This document shows, piece after piece, positions 46,184 to 57,210 of a stretch of 64,000 nt of DNA. Made by a program: the position numbers and the translations under genes. Numbering within the stretch: the first letter of the stretch is position 1; each line of letters opens with the position of its first letter. Source of the stretch: Ruminococcus sp. (GTDB lineage Bacteria > Bacillota > Clostridia > Oscillospirales > Ruminococcaceae); contig JAJQCE010000006.1 in assembly GCA_021202895.1 (NCBI GenBank), positions 1 through 64,000 of the forward strand, given 5' to 3'. The notes under the pieces were generated by a model. The model saw nothing but the letters and a program-made list of their open reading frames with translations, had not been told where the DNA came from and searched no databases.

Positions 46184-48985
46184 ATGGATTTGTGTATGGC
46201 TCTTTGGGCAAAAAAAGATGACTATCAGGCAAAAGGAGAATGGCTTCCTCTGCTGCAACATCTGGAAGATACAAGCCGAGTATGCGGCTTTTTGTGGGAA
46301 CATTGGCTTTGTGACGGACAAAGAAAAATTATTTCTGCAAATCAAGATATAGGAAGAAAAGTTATGCTTTTCTTAGGGGCTATTCACGATTTGGGCAAAG
46401 CAACTCCAGCTTTTCAAATAAAAGCAAGTGGAACAAGAAGAAGTAATCTTGACATTGAACTTTTAGATCGTCTGGAGATGGCTGGAGCGAAAGGAATTTC
46501 AGATTTACAGCTTGCTAGTGCCGAAGAAAGTCCTCATAATATTGCCGGAGAGGCGTTATTGGGAAAGCTTGATGAGAGGTTTCGATGTCCGGAAGACATT
46601 TCATCAATCATAGGAGGTCATCACGGACGTCCGACAAGTTGGGAGATTATTGATAAACAGTTCATTACATATAGTAAAAATTACTATCAAACAGATTGTG
46701 AAACAGATCCACTGTGGGAATTATGGGATAAGACCCAAAGGCATATTTTAGATTGGGCGCTGACCCGAGCAGGATTTGGAAAAGCCTCAGATATACCGGC
46801 ACTTTCGTTTCCAGGACAGGTACAGGCACTTGGACTGCTAACTATGGCTGATTGGATCGCCAGTAATACAGAATATTTTCCGTTGATACGCCTTGAAGAA
46901 GATGCCATATTTGACTCACAAGAACGCCTAGAAAATGGCATGAATAAATGGTTTCGTACACATGGGTGGACTCCAGATAATTTGCAGGAAACCACAAGTT
47001 CGTTTGAACATCGTTTTGGATTTTTACCCCGACCACTTCAGAAAATTTTTGTCGATACTGTCTCTTTGTCCAAAGAACCTGGTCTTTTTATCCTAGAAGC
47101 ACCCATGGGAGTAGGTAAAACAGAAGCCGCATTGCTGGGAGCGGAGCAGCTTGCTTTTAAGACAGACCGCAAAGGAATGTTTTTTGGACTTCCGACACAG
47201 GCTACATCAAATGGGATCTTTCCTAGAATAGAGGATTGGTTAAAGAGTATTTATTACGACAGTGATTCGAAGAATGAACTTCGACTCATTCATGGAAAGG
47301 CAAATTTGAACAAAGATTATGCGGATTTGACCAAAGCCAGTAATATAGCGGATGACGATATTTCAGATGATAAAAAATCTTATGAAGCTTTTACTACGAA
47401 TCAATGGTTTTCAGGAAAGAAGACAGCAATTCTGGACGATTTTGTTGTAGGCACAGTCGACCAGTTTCTATTATTGGCACTTAAGCAAAAGCATTTGGCA
47501 TTGCGACAGCTGGGCTTTGCTAAAAAAGTGGTTATTATCGACGAGGTTCACGCTTATGATGCGTACATGAGCCAGTACCTGAAAACGGCGTTGATGTGGA
47601 TGGCAAGCTATCACGTGCCAGTCATCTTGTTGTCTGCAACATTGTCTTCTAAGTCACGATACGAGCTGACAAGTGCATATCTTAAAGGACTTGACGTTAA
47701 GACAAAGAAAATGCAGGTTGAGGAAGAATCACTTGAAAAATACCTCTCTACAACTGCGTATCCTTTGATTACATATATAGATGGGAAAACGGTTCATCAA
47801 GTCAGGGATTTTCCTGTAAATGAGCAACGCACAATTGTCATTGAACGAATTGAAGATTCAGATGTTAAAGTCGTGATTGACCAAACGTTTGCAAACGGAG
47901 GCGGTAACATTGGAATTATTATGAATACAGTGAATCGTGCGCAGGAGTTAGCAAAGGAACTTATGGCGTTATACGGAGATGAAACAGTGGAATTGCTGCA
48001 TTCTTCTTTCCTTGCGGCGGAGCGCATTCGTAAAGAAGCAGAACTGGTGCAGATGTTAGGAAAAGAAAGCGGTCAAAATCGTCCGCAAAAGAAGATTGTA
48101 ATAGGCACACAGGTAATTGAGCAATCATTGGATATAGACTTTGATGTGATGATTAGCGAACTGGCTCCAGTTGACCTTCTGATTCAGCGTTTAGGGCGCC
48201 TTCACAGACATAAACGAGTTCGACCCGCTGGATGCAAGGAACCAAAGCTTTATCTGTTGGGGTGTAGTGAAAGTCTGGAATTTCAAAAGGGATCTGAAGC
48301 GGTCTATGGCGGCTATCTCTTGGCACGAAGTCAATATTTCCTGGGTGACAATATTTCTCTCCCAAAAGATATTTCGCCTCTTGTTCAAGCGGTTTACGGA
48401 GATCAGGAAATTATCCTTGATTTTCAGGAAAAAGAAAAGTATAATAAATATAAAAGTGAAGAGGACGATAAGCTCGAAAAGAAGAAAATTAAATCAAAAA
48501 CCTATCGACTTGAAGAACCATATCTGGGAAGCCGCACCAAACTACTGACACTACACGGTTGGTTGACTCGCCCGACTGAAGACAAGTCTGACGAAGGCGG
48601 ACATTCACAGGTGCGAGATGCTGATGAAAGCATTGAAGTAATCGCTTTACAGAAATTGGATAGCGGATATGGCGTGCTATTTGGAGAATTGTCAGGTCAG
48701 GATTTATCGGGCAGAATCCAGGAAAAAGGTATCGGAATGAAGCTTGCTGGAGAAACTATCCGACTTCCAGGACCGCTGTGTAAGCCCTATAAAATTGACA
48801 AGACGATTAGCGAGCTTGAAAAAATCTATAGAGATAATTTTGCCGAATGGGATACCTCCAGCTGGCTTAAAGGAAGTCTGGGTATTTTGTTCGATAAAGA
48901 GATGAATTGTGAGCTAAACGGTTATATACTGCACTACAATCGGAGGAGCGGTTTATCATATCAATCATATCAAAAGGAGGTATGA
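46184..48985 (+). CDS. cas3: CRISPR-associated helicase-nuclease Cas3 (type I-E)
   Basis: A 933-residue effector nuclease. N-terminal HD nuclease: His26 region, H-D at 68-69 in A-I-H-D-L-G-K, and H-H at about 146-147 in G-G-H-H-G-R. Then SF2 helicase: Walker A G-V-G-K-T (about 309-313), D-E-V-H box (about 452-455), S-A-T-L (about 484), and motif VI Q-R-L-G-R-L-H-R. It is recruited by Cascade to unwind and degrade target DNA. AAGGA 7 nt before the ATG. First gene of an eight-gene cas operon in canonical I-E order. Confidence 0.96.
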   Translation: MDLCMALWAKKDDYQAKGEWLPLLQHLEDTSRVCGFLWEHWLCDGQRKIISANQDIGRKVMLFLGAIHDLGKATPAFQIKASGTRRSNLDIELLDRLEMAGAKGISDLQLASAEESPHNIAGEALLGKLDERFRCPEDISSIIGGHHGRPTSWEIIDKQFITYSKNYYQTDCETDPLWELWDKTQRHILDWALTRAGFGKASDIPALSFPGQVQALGLLTMADWIASNTEYFPLIRLEEDAIFDSQERLENGMNKWFRTHGWTPDNLQETTSSFEHRFGFLPRPLQKIFVDTVSLSKEPGLFILEAPMGVGKTEAALLGAEQLAFKTDRKGMFFGLPTQATSNGIFPRIEDWLKSIYYDSDSKNELRLIHGKANLNKDYADLTKASNIADDDISDDKKSYEAFTTNQWFSGKKTAILDDFVVGTVDQFLLLALKQKHLALRQLGFAKKVVIIDEVHAYDAYMSQYLKTALMWMASYHVPVILLSATLSSKSRYELTSAYLKGLDVKTKKMQVEEESLEKYLSTTAYPLITYIDGKTVHQVRDFPVNEQRTIVIERIEDSDVKVVIDQTFANGGGNIGIIMNTVNRAQELAKELMALYGDETVELLHSSFLAAERIRKEAELVQMLGKESGQNRPQKKIVIGTQVIEQSLDIDFDVMISELAPVDLLIQRLGRLHRHKRVRPAGCKEPKLYLLGCSESLEFQKGSEAVYGGYLLARSQYFLGDNISLPKDISPLVQAVYGDQEIILDFQEKEKYNKYKSEEDDKLEKKKIKSKTYRLEEPYLGSRTKLLTLHGWLTRPTEDKSDEGGHSQVRDADESIEVIALQKLDSGYGVLFGELSGQDLSGRIQEKGIGMKLAGETIRLPGPLCKPYKIDKTISELEKIYRDNFAEWDTSSWLKGSLGILFDKEMNCELNGYILHYNRRSGLSYQSYQKEV

Positions 48986-48989
48986 AATA

Positions 48990-50729
48990 TTGGGACGATA
49001 TAACTTGTTAGACGAAAAATGGATTCAAGTATTACTGAAGAACGGAGGCGGAACCGAAAAAGTTTCTTTAAAAGAAATATTTTCTAACGCAGGCGATTAT
49101 TACGACCTGGCAGGAGAAATGAAAACTCAGGATTTTGCAGTATTGCGAGTTCTTCTGGCTGTTTTACAGACAGTCTTTTCAAGGTTTGACAGCGAAGGGA
49201 ATCCTTACGACTTTTTAGAGATTGATAAAGAAACCTTTACGCAAAAAGAGCCAGCAGATTGGGAAGACTTAGACGATGAAGACCCTTTCTTTGAAACCTG
49301 GCTTAGCTTATGGGAAAAGGGAAAGTTTCCGGAAATTGTGCAGGAATACCTTGAAGCATGGAGAGATCGCTTTTACCTGTTTGACGACAAGTACCCGTTC
49401 TACCAGATAACGTCGGAGCAAATGAAAGAGTTAGCGTCTGGCGGAGGTCAATTCTTTGGCAAAAATCTGAACCGAACAATCTCAGAGAGCAACAATAAGA
49501 TTGCAATGTTTACGCCAATTACTGGGAAATCAGAGGATAAGGACAAGCTTTGCGACGATCAATTGGCTCGGTGGCTGATAATGTTTCAGGGATATACTGG
49601 AACTGGTGATAAGAAGAAAGTCGAATTGAAAGACGTAAAAGACAAAAAGATCACCTATTCAAAAGGCTGGCTTTATGATCTGGGAGGTCTTTATTTAAAG
49701 GGAAATAATCTCTTTGAAACGTTGATGCTCAATTGCATTCTGTCGTCTGACTTTGATAAAAAATTATCTGATGAAATGAGGACACAAATCCCAGCGTGGG
49801 AGAGAAGTCCAAGGGAAAATGTCGAGGCTTATTTTCACAATAAGCTTGATAACAGGACCAGCATATATACAAGTTGGTCAAGAGCACTCTCTATAAGTCA
49901 GGATTATCAGGAAGGAAGCTCGTTTAGCTGTTTTATCGCCAAGCTACCTGAAATCAACCACGTTGAAAACTTTTTGGAACCGATGACCTGTTGGCAATTT
50001 AATAAAGCAGGCGACAATAAAGATAAATTCACGCTGAAGAAACATCAGCAAGAAAAAGCGGTATGGAGAAACTTCAATGTATTGATGGGAGTTGGACTTG
50101 AAGAAGGAGAGCATTTTCAAAAGCCTGGTATTATATCCTGGTATCAGACCGTTTGCGAGGATAACTCTATGAGTCAGCTGCGCAATTTTAAGGTTACAAT
50201 CAACAGCGTAAGTATGCAGGATGACGGAAATGCTACTTCCTGGGCACCTGTCGATGAAATTATCGATGAAATTCAAATGGAAACTGCCGTTCTTATTGAT
50301 AATAACAAGGACGGTTGGATAGAGACAATCAATACATTAGTTAACAAAACCAAGAAATACATCGAAAATACGCTCGTCAGATTTGCCAGACAGGTTTTTG
50401 CTATCAGAGGATATGACAGTAAAGATTACCATTACGTAGAGCAACAACGTGAAAGACTGTATCAGGAAATAGATCAACGTTTCCGAAACTGGCTTCGTGA
50501 GATAAACGAAAATGATTCTATGAATGAAAAGGCATTGGAATGGTACAGTACTCTCAAAAAAGCGATTCAAGACAGAGGAGATGAAATACTCAGGAATGCA
50601 AGCTTCAAAGACCTCAAAGGCATTGAACATAAAGACAAAGGATTTATGAATATAGCAACAGCTTACAACGAATTCATGCGAAATGTTGCTTTAACGTTCA
50701 AATTTTTACAGAAAGGAGGAGAACAATGA
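48990..50729 (+). CDS. casA: Cascade large subunit Cse1 (CasA, Cas8e)
   Basis: A 579-residue protein. N-terminal G-R-Y-N-L-L-D-E-K-W-I matches the Cse1 start, and the C-terminal helical bundle is present. Cse1 recognises the PAM and recruits Cas3. Translation starts at TTG 48990, with AAAGGAGG about 9 nt upstream; no nearer ATG fits the family start. Its stop overlaps the cse2 start (ATGA). Confidence 0.92.
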   Translation: MGRYNLLDEKWIQVLLKNGGGTEKVSLKEIFSNAGDYYDLAGEMKTQDFAVLRVLLAVLQTVFSRFDSEGNPYDFLEIDKETFTQKEPADWEDLDDEDPFFETWLSLWEKGKFPEIVQEYLEAWRDRFYLFDDKYPFYQITSEQMKELASGGGQFFGKNLNRTISESNNKIAMFTPITGKSEDKDKLCDDQLARWLIMFQGYTGTGDKKKVELKDVKDKKITYSKGWLYDLGGLYLKGNNLFETLMLNCILSSDFDKKLSDEMRTQIPAWERSPRENVEAYFHNKLDNRTSIYTSWSRALSISQDYQEGSSFSCFIAKLPEINHVENFLEPMTCWQFNKAGDNKDKFTLKKHQQEKAVWRNFNVLMGVGLEEGEHFQKPGIISWYQTVCEDNSMSQLRNFKVTINSVSMQDDGNATSWAPVDEIIDEIQMETAVLIDNNKDGWIETINTLVNKTKKYIENTLVRFARQVFAIRGYDSKDYHYVEQQRERLYQEIDQRFRNWLREINENDSMNEKALEWYSTLKKAIQDRGDEILRNASFKDLKGIEHKDKGFMNIATAYNEFMRNVALTFKFLQKGGEQ

Positions 50730-51310
50730 GTACGGAAAAGGCAATAGCGAGAAGTGTAAATTCTATTATTATGAATCTATATAGTCAACTGGACTATTCA
50801 TCGGGAAAAGCTAAGCTCTCAAAACTGAGGGGTTCAATGGGAAAATCAGATTTAGTTGAAGCTTATCCGTTTTTGTTTGAAATGATTCCTGAAGAGCTTT
50901 TAGGACATTCAATGACATTGTCTGATGAAGAGAAAGCGATTATTTGGACTTTACAATTTTACGCTCTTTTGCAGCAAGGAACAACTGACTGTGTTCATGA
51001 AAAAACAGACCATCAAAACCTTGGAAGTTCTCTGTCAAAACTTAGAATATGTAGTGAAGACAGTGTGGCTGTTGATAGGCGATTTAATGCTATGATTCAG
51101 TCGGATACAGAAGAAGAGTTTCAAATGCATCTGCGTTACATGTTTCGATTATATAAGTCAAAAATCAAAAATGGAGCGATTGATTTCGCAATGCTGGCAA
51201 TGGATATTTATCGTTTTATTCATTGGGAAGATGAAAAAAAACGAATTCGTCTGACCTGGTCAAGGGAATATTACAAAGTTAATCACAAGGAGGAAGAAAA
51301 TAATGACTAA
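50726..51310 (+). CDS. casB: Cascade small subunit Cse2 (CasB, Cas11)
   Basis: A 194-residue all-helical protein of the size and position of Cse2. Sequence features are weak, as is usual for this family; the C-terminal L-A-M-D-I-Y-R-F-I-H-W motif region supports the call. Overlaps cse1 by 4 bp and cas7 by 8 bp. Confidence 0.88.
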   Translation: MSTEKAIARSVNSIIMNLYSQLDYSSGKAKLSKLRGSMGKSDLVEAYPFLFEMIPEELLGHSMTLSDEEKAIIWTLQFYALLQQGTTDCVHEKTDHQNLGSSLSKLRICSEDSVAVDRRFNAMIQSDTEEEFQMHLRYMFRLYKSKIKNGAIDFAMLAMDIYRFIHWEDEKKRIRLTWSREYYKVNHKEEENND

Positions 51311-52397
51311 CAAAAGACTTTACATGGATATACACGTAATCCAGGCGCTGCCACCGTCAAATATTAACCGAGATGACACAGGCAGTCCAAAGACAGCTCA
51401 GTATGGCGGTGTCCGCAGGGCAAGAGTGAGCTCACAGGCATGGAAGAAGGCGATGCGTGATTATTTTAGAGAAAATAGTCAGGAAGCTGGAGTGGGCATC
51501 CGTACTAAGTATATAGTGCAATATGTAGCGGGTAAAATAGTTAAATTAAATCCCTCAATCGACTATGATTCTGCTTTTGAAAAGGCAGAAAAGTCATTGA
51601 ACAATGCAGGTATTTCTACAACAAAAGAACATACGGCAAAAGCTCTCTTCTTTATGGGAGATCAGCAGGCTGAAAAACTGGCAGAAGCAATTATAGACGG
51701 AAAGAATGATAAAAAAGAACTACAAAATATTTTGAAAAGTAATCCCGAAATCGACATTGCTCTGTTTGGACGTATGTTAGCAGAAGATCCAAAGTTAAAT
51801 ACAGATGCTGCTTGCCAGGTTGCTCATGCAATATCTACTCATGCAGTTCAAACGGAATTTGATTATTATACAGCTATGGATGACCTTTCTCCAGAGGATC
51901 AGTCAGGCGCTGGAATGCTTGGAAATATTGAGTATAATTCGTCCACGCTGTATCGATATGCAAATATAGCTGTTCACGATTTTGCAAAAATGTTGGACGA
52001 TAAAGCTGCCACAGTTGCGGCGTGCGAGCTTTTTATAGAAGCATTTTCCAATTCGATGCCGACAGGAAAGATAAATACATTTGCAAATCAGACTCTACCG
52101 AACCTTGTTATGGTTACTTTACGCAAAGACCGACCAGTTAATCTTGTATCTGCTTTCGAACAGCCAGTTCAAGCAAAGTCAGCAAGCGGTTATGTGAATA
52201 AGTCGATTGAAAAACTAATGGCAGAATATGAGAAGGCTGAAAAGTTTGTTGACACACCTATTAGCAATTTCTGCCTTAATGCTGCAGAGCAAAGTATTGA
52301 TGGAACAGGGCAATCTTGTGATAATTTGAAAGATCTTCTTCAGAAAGTCGGACAGAAAATTAAAAGTTGTCTTAAAGAAACGGGTGATTTGAATTGA
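51303..52397 (+). CDS. casC: Cascade backbone subunit Cas7 (Cse4/CasC)
   Basis: A 364-residue RAMP protein that forms the crRNA-binding filament. N-terminal M-D-I-H-V-I-Q-A-L-P-P-S-N-I-N-R-D-D-T-G-S-P-K and R-R-A-R-V-S-S-Q-A-W-K-K-A are diagnostic of the I-E form. AGGAGG precedes the ATG. Confidence 0.96.
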   Translation: MTNKRLYMDIHVIQALPPSNINRDDTGSPKTAQYGGVRRARVSSQAWKKAMRDYFRENSQEAGVGIRTKYIVQYVAGKIVKLNPSIDYDSAFEKAEKSLNNAGISTTKEHTAKALFFMGDQQAEKLAEAIIDGKNDKKELQNILKSNPEIDIALFGRMLAEDPKLNTDAACQVAHAISTHAVQTEFDYYTAMDDLSPEDQSGAGMLGNIEYNSSTLYRYANIAVHDFAKMLDDKAATVAACELFIEAFSNSMPTGKINTFANQTLPNLVMVTLRKDRPVNLVSAFEQPVQAKSASGYVNKSIEKLMAEYEKAEKFVDTPISNFCLNAAEQSIDGTGQSCDNLKDLLQKVGQKIKSCLKETGDLN

Positions 52398-53149
52398 AGA
52401 CAATTCTAATGAAGTTTCAAGGACCATTGCAGTCCTATGGAACTGATTCTCATTTTGAGACGCGTCACACAGATGATCATCCGTCCAAGGCGGCAGTCAT
52501 AGGATTAATAGCCGCTGCATTGGGTATTCGACGAGAAGAAACGGATAAGCTTCGGCAACTGCATAATCTGCGTATGGTCGTTCGAGTGGATCAGGTCGGA
52601 CAGATGAGCAAAGAATTTCAGATCGCAGCTAAATACAAGAAAACAGGTGACCATGAACGTAATTATGTTACATATCGTTATTATTTGGAGGATGCGGTCT
52701 TTTTAGTTGCGGTAGAAGGGAAAGATGATTTGATAGATCATATTTATGACGCACTAAAAAGACCATACTTCCAGATCTTTTATGGCAGAAGATCCTGTCC
52801 GGTTAATTATGATTTTCTGATTGGTCTTTATGAGGGTGAAGCCATAAAACAAATCCAAAAGCAGCCATGGATGGCGTCAGATTGGTACCGAAAAAGACGT
52901 TTGAGGCAAGAAAAGGTTCGACTAGATGTCTATGGTGATTTGGTATGTATGCCAGAGGAAAGGCAAAAAATACTCAGACGGGATCAGCCAGTTTCGTTCT
53001 CACAGAAGGGACGACAGCATGAACTAAGATTTGAATGCCATAAGAATATGTGGATTGTTAATCCGGATTATATAACGCCGAACATACAGACATCACATGA
53101 CGCATTTACACCACTGATGGAGGAAGAATATGTATCTGAGCAGAGTTGA
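52394..53149 (+). CDS. casD: Cascade subunit Cas5e (CasD)
   Basis: A 251-residue RAMP protein that caps the crRNA 5' handle. N-terminal L-M-K-F-Q-G-P-L-Q-S-Y-G, then H-P-S-K-A-A-V-I-G-L-I-A-A-A-L-G-like segment, typical of Cas5e. It starts at TTG 52394, overlapping the cas7 stop, with a weak ribosome site, so it is probably translationally coupled. Overlaps cas6e by 20 bp. Confidence 0.93.
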   Translation: MKTILMKFQGPLQSYGTDSHFETRHTDDHPSKAAVIGLIAAALGIRREETDKLRQLHNLRMVVRVDQVGQMSKEFQIAAKYKKTGDHERNYVTYRYYLEDAVFLVAVEGKDDLIDHIYDALKRPYFQIFYGRRSCPVNYDFLIGLYEGEAIKQIQKQPWMASDWYRKRRLRQEKVRLDVYGDLVCMPEERQKILRRDQPVSFSQKGRQHELRFECHKNMWIVNPDYITPNIQTSHDAFTPLMEEEYVSEQS

Positions 53150-53765
53150 GATAGATATGGAAAATCGAACCGTCTTGCGGATACTAAATCATTTGGGAGC
53201 ATATCATAACTGGGTAGAACAGTCATTTCCATACGAAGTCATGCAAGGGACTAGATCCAGAAAGCTTTGGCGTATTGACCAAATTGCAGGAAAACGATAT
53301 TTGCTTGTGGTTTCTGAAGCAAAACCTAATTGCGAACAGATGGAAAGTTATGCTGTCAAAGGCAGCTTTGGCTGCAAAGATTATGAACCTTTCCTTCAAT
53401 CTATCAAACAAGGGGAAAGCTTGCGCTTTAGAGTGACTTTAAATCCTGTTCATTCAGTATTTGAAGAAAACAAAAATACTAGAGGAAAGGTTTTTCCAAT
53501 ATATGCAGAAGCGGCTCAGTGCAAGTTCTTTTTAGACAGAGCTGAAAAGCATGGTTTTCACGTAGAGCCAGATCAATTTCTTATAGTAGAGCGAGGAGAA
53601 GAGACGCTTCTTAAAAAAGGAAAGAGAAAGGTAGATCTGGTTAAGGCGACCTATGAAGGCATGTTGACGGTAGAAAATCCGAAATTATTTGTAGATCTTT
53701 TGTGTCAAGGTATGGGAAGAGAAAAGGCTTATGGTTTTGGAATGATGACAGTCATAAGAGGATAA
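53130..53765 (+). CDS. casE: crRNA endonuclease Cas6e (CasE, Cse3)
   Basis: A 211-residue double-RRM RNase that cuts the repeat hairpin. His26 in Y-H-N-W-V-E aligns with the catalytic His of Cas6e proteins; the glycine-rich loop near the C-terminus is G-M-G-R-E-K-A-Y-G-F-G. GGAGGA precedes the ATG. Confidence 0.93.
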   Translation: MYLSRVEIDMENRTVLRILNHLGAYHNWVEQSFPYEVMQGTRSRKLWRIDQIAGKRYLLVVSEAKPNCEQMESYAVKGSFGCKDYEPFLQSIKQGESLRFRVTLNPVHSVFEENKNTRGKVFPIYAEAAQCKFFLDRAEKHGFHVEPDQFLIVERGEETLLKKGKRKVDLVKATYEGMLTVENPKLFVDLLCQGMGREKAYGFGMMTVIRG

Positions 53766-53769
53766 GTAG

Positions 53770-54716
<947 letters not shown>

Positions 54717-54717
<1 letters not shown>

Positions 54718-55634
54718 TGCCTTTTACAGTGATCACATTAACGAATGTCCCCTATTCTCTTCGAGGTGAGTTAACCAAGTGGATGCAGGAAATTGCTGTT
54801 GGCGTTTATGTTGGCAATTTTAATAGTCGAGTGCGAGAACAGCTATGGCAGCATATTTGCGACAACGTTCAAAAGGGCGAAGCTACCATCAGTTATGCCT
54901 ACAGAAATGCTATCGGGTATACCTTCGATAGTTATCAAACGAAACAAGAAGTGTTTGAGCTTGATGGATTACCTTTGATCCGATATCCTCTTAATAAGAG
55001 AAAAGATGAAAATAAAGAAGGTTATGGTTTCAGTAAGGCATTTCAATCACACATGCAGTATAAGTTAGAAAATAAAAAGAATAATTCGAAGTCGAATCAA
55101 AATGATTTCATTCCTTCCTACATCTTAATAGATCTAGAAACAACAGGTCTTGACGAAAAAAAGAATCAAATCATCGAGATCGGAGCTCTTAAAGTAAAGG
55201 GGGATTGTACGGAAGAATTTCATCGGTTGCTTCATTTAGACGAAAATTTGCCAGATTTTATAACAGAATTAACGGGCATTACAACACAAATGCTTGATGC
55301 TGATGGATGTGATAGAAAAAAAAGCATAGAAGATTTTGCTTGCTTTATAGAGGATATGCCCTTGGTCGGGTACAACATCAGGTTTGACATCAAGTTCCTG
55401 GAGCAAGAGTTTTATAGATTAGGTTTAGATTGGAAAAATAAAAAGTGTATTGATGTTTTGTCTTTGGTAAAAAGGGAAAAAATGTTTCTCGAAAACTATA
55501 AGCTATCAAACATATTGGTAAGTTATGGGATTGACACAGTGGTGCAGCATCGTGCGTTTGATGACGTTATGCTTTTGGCTCAACTTCTTCCAAAGTTAAA
55601 TGGATTTGAAGCAGAGATTAGAAGAAAAGGCTGA
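54717..55634 (+). CDS. cas2: Cas2 fused to a DnaQ-like DEDDh exonuclease
   Basis: A 305-residue fusion. Residues 1-95 are Cas2 of the I-E type (M-P-F-T-V-I-T-L-T-N-V-P, G-V-Y-V-G-N-F). A linker rich in Lys and Asn follows (about 96-132). Residues 134-300 are a 3'-5' exonuclease with all DEDDh residues visible: Asp139 and Glu141 in D-L-E-T-T-G, Asp224 in Y-N-I-R-F-D, His278 and Asp283 in H-R-A-F-D-D. Such fusions are known in some type I-E systems, where the exonuclease trims prespacers before integration. It is intact here. The CRISPR array begins only 20 bp after its stop. Confidence 0.96.
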
Positions 55635-55654
55635 TTTTATGGGATCTTTTTAGT

Positions 55655-57209
55655 GTGTTCCCCGCATGTGCGGGGGTGATCCCCATTTACGCTAAGGACG
55701 AGCTTATCGAAGAGCGTGTTCCCCGCATGTGCGGGGGTGATCCTATTCAAGTCCCGTTTGCCGCACTAATGCACTAAGTGTTCCCCGCATGTGCGGGGGT
55801 GATCCCAGCCGAGGAATGTTCGTTTACAATTGGGACAAGTGTTCCCCGCATGTGTGGGGGTGATCCTGTCGAAGTAGAGCTATCTGAAGATGAATCCGTG
55901 TGTTCCCCGCATGTGCGGGGGTGATCCTAGATACAGACGGCACATCTCTGATGCGTTGACGTGTTCCCCGCATGTGCGGGGGTGATCCTATAATGGATGG
56001 CCTGAGCGACCTAATCGCAGGAGTGTTCCCCGCATGTGCGGGGGTGATCCTAATAAAACACTTGTCATTCTTATCAACAACCAGTGTTCCCCGTATGTGC
56101 GGGGGTGATCCCAAGAAAAACCGTATGCCATGTGACACGTAAAAGTGTTCCCCGCATGTGCGGGGGTGATCCCCCACGCACGGTCTGTGTGTTCGTCACT
56201 ATTGAGTGTTCCCCGCATGTGCGGGGGTGATCCTATCATCATCCCTTTAACCACAAACAGGACAAAGTGTTCCCCGCATGTGCGGGGGTGATCCTTGGGC
56301 AGCGTGATTGACAATACATTTGAAATAGTGTTCCCCGCATGTGCGGGGGTGATCCCTAGTTACAGTACAACAAAATTATATCTAGTAGGTGTTTCCCGCA
56401 TGTGCGGGGGTGATCCTTGATATTTCAGATGATGCCATTGAAATGCTTGGTGTTCCCCGCATGTGCGGGGGTGATCCTGAGTACGAAATTATATCTGAAA
56501 GAGGCAGTGAGTGTTCCCCGCATGTGCGGGGGTGATCCTAATAATATTTTTTCATTTTAATTCCTCCTGCAGTGTTCCCCGCATGTGCGGGGGTGATCCT
56601 AGGTCAAAAACAGGTCAAAACAGGTCAAAACAGTGTTCCCCGCATGTGCGGGGGGGATCCTATATAAACATTTATAACACCGATAAAGATAAAGTGTTCC
56701 CCGCATGTGCGGGGGTGATCCTCATTATGGGCAATGGCCACATTATAGATGCTGGTGTTCCCCGCATGTGCGGGGGTGATCCTTCAACCGCCTGCGGCAG
56801 CATATCCGTGACACTGTGTTCCCCGCATGTGCGGGGGTGATCCCGGCACGTATTATTTACAGGTTGGTACTGGCGAGTGTTCCCCGCATGTGCGGGGGTG
56901 ATCCTAAATGATGATGTTTATACCGTTATACACAGCAGTGTTCCCCGCATGTGCGGGGGTGATCCTTGTTCAAAGCTAGAACAAATCTTAGTACAACAGT
57001 GTTCCCCGCATGTGCGGGGGTGATCCTAACCTCTTTCTCCCCGTGTAGCCGTTAGGACAGTGTTCCCCGCATGTGCGGGGGTGATCCTGATAGGTATTTT
57101 GTGTGAACTTCCTTTAGTTGGTGTTCCCCGCATGTGCGGGGGTGATCCTAATACAGTCCGCTGAAAAAGGTGACAAGGCAAGTGTTCCCCGCATGTGCGG
57201 GGGTGATCC
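55655..57209 (+). CRISPR. Type I-E CRISPR array, 26 repeats and 25 spacers
   Basis: A 28-bp repeat begins GTGTTCCCCGCATGTG and ends GCGGGGGTGATCC; its CCCCGCATGTGCGGGG core forms the hairpin cut by Cas6e. Repeats start at 55655, 55716, 55778, 55839, 55900, 55961, 56023, 56084, 56145, 56206, 56267, 56328, 56389, 56450, 56511, 56572, 56633, 56694, 56755, 56816, 56877, 56938, 56999, 57060, 57121 and 57182. Spacers are 33 bp, two are 34. Repeats 4, 8, 13 and 17 carry one substitution each. By repeat polarity the leader side is at cas2, yet only 20 bp separate them. The last repeat is complete and touches a truncated methylase gene. Confidence 0.99.
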
Positions 57210-57210
57210 C

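Noticed and set aside
55824..56314. Open reading frames on both strands inside the CRISPR region
   Set aside because: They consist of translated repeats (a repeated T-C-G-E-H or P-A-C-A-G-V unit every 20 residues) and are by-products of the array.
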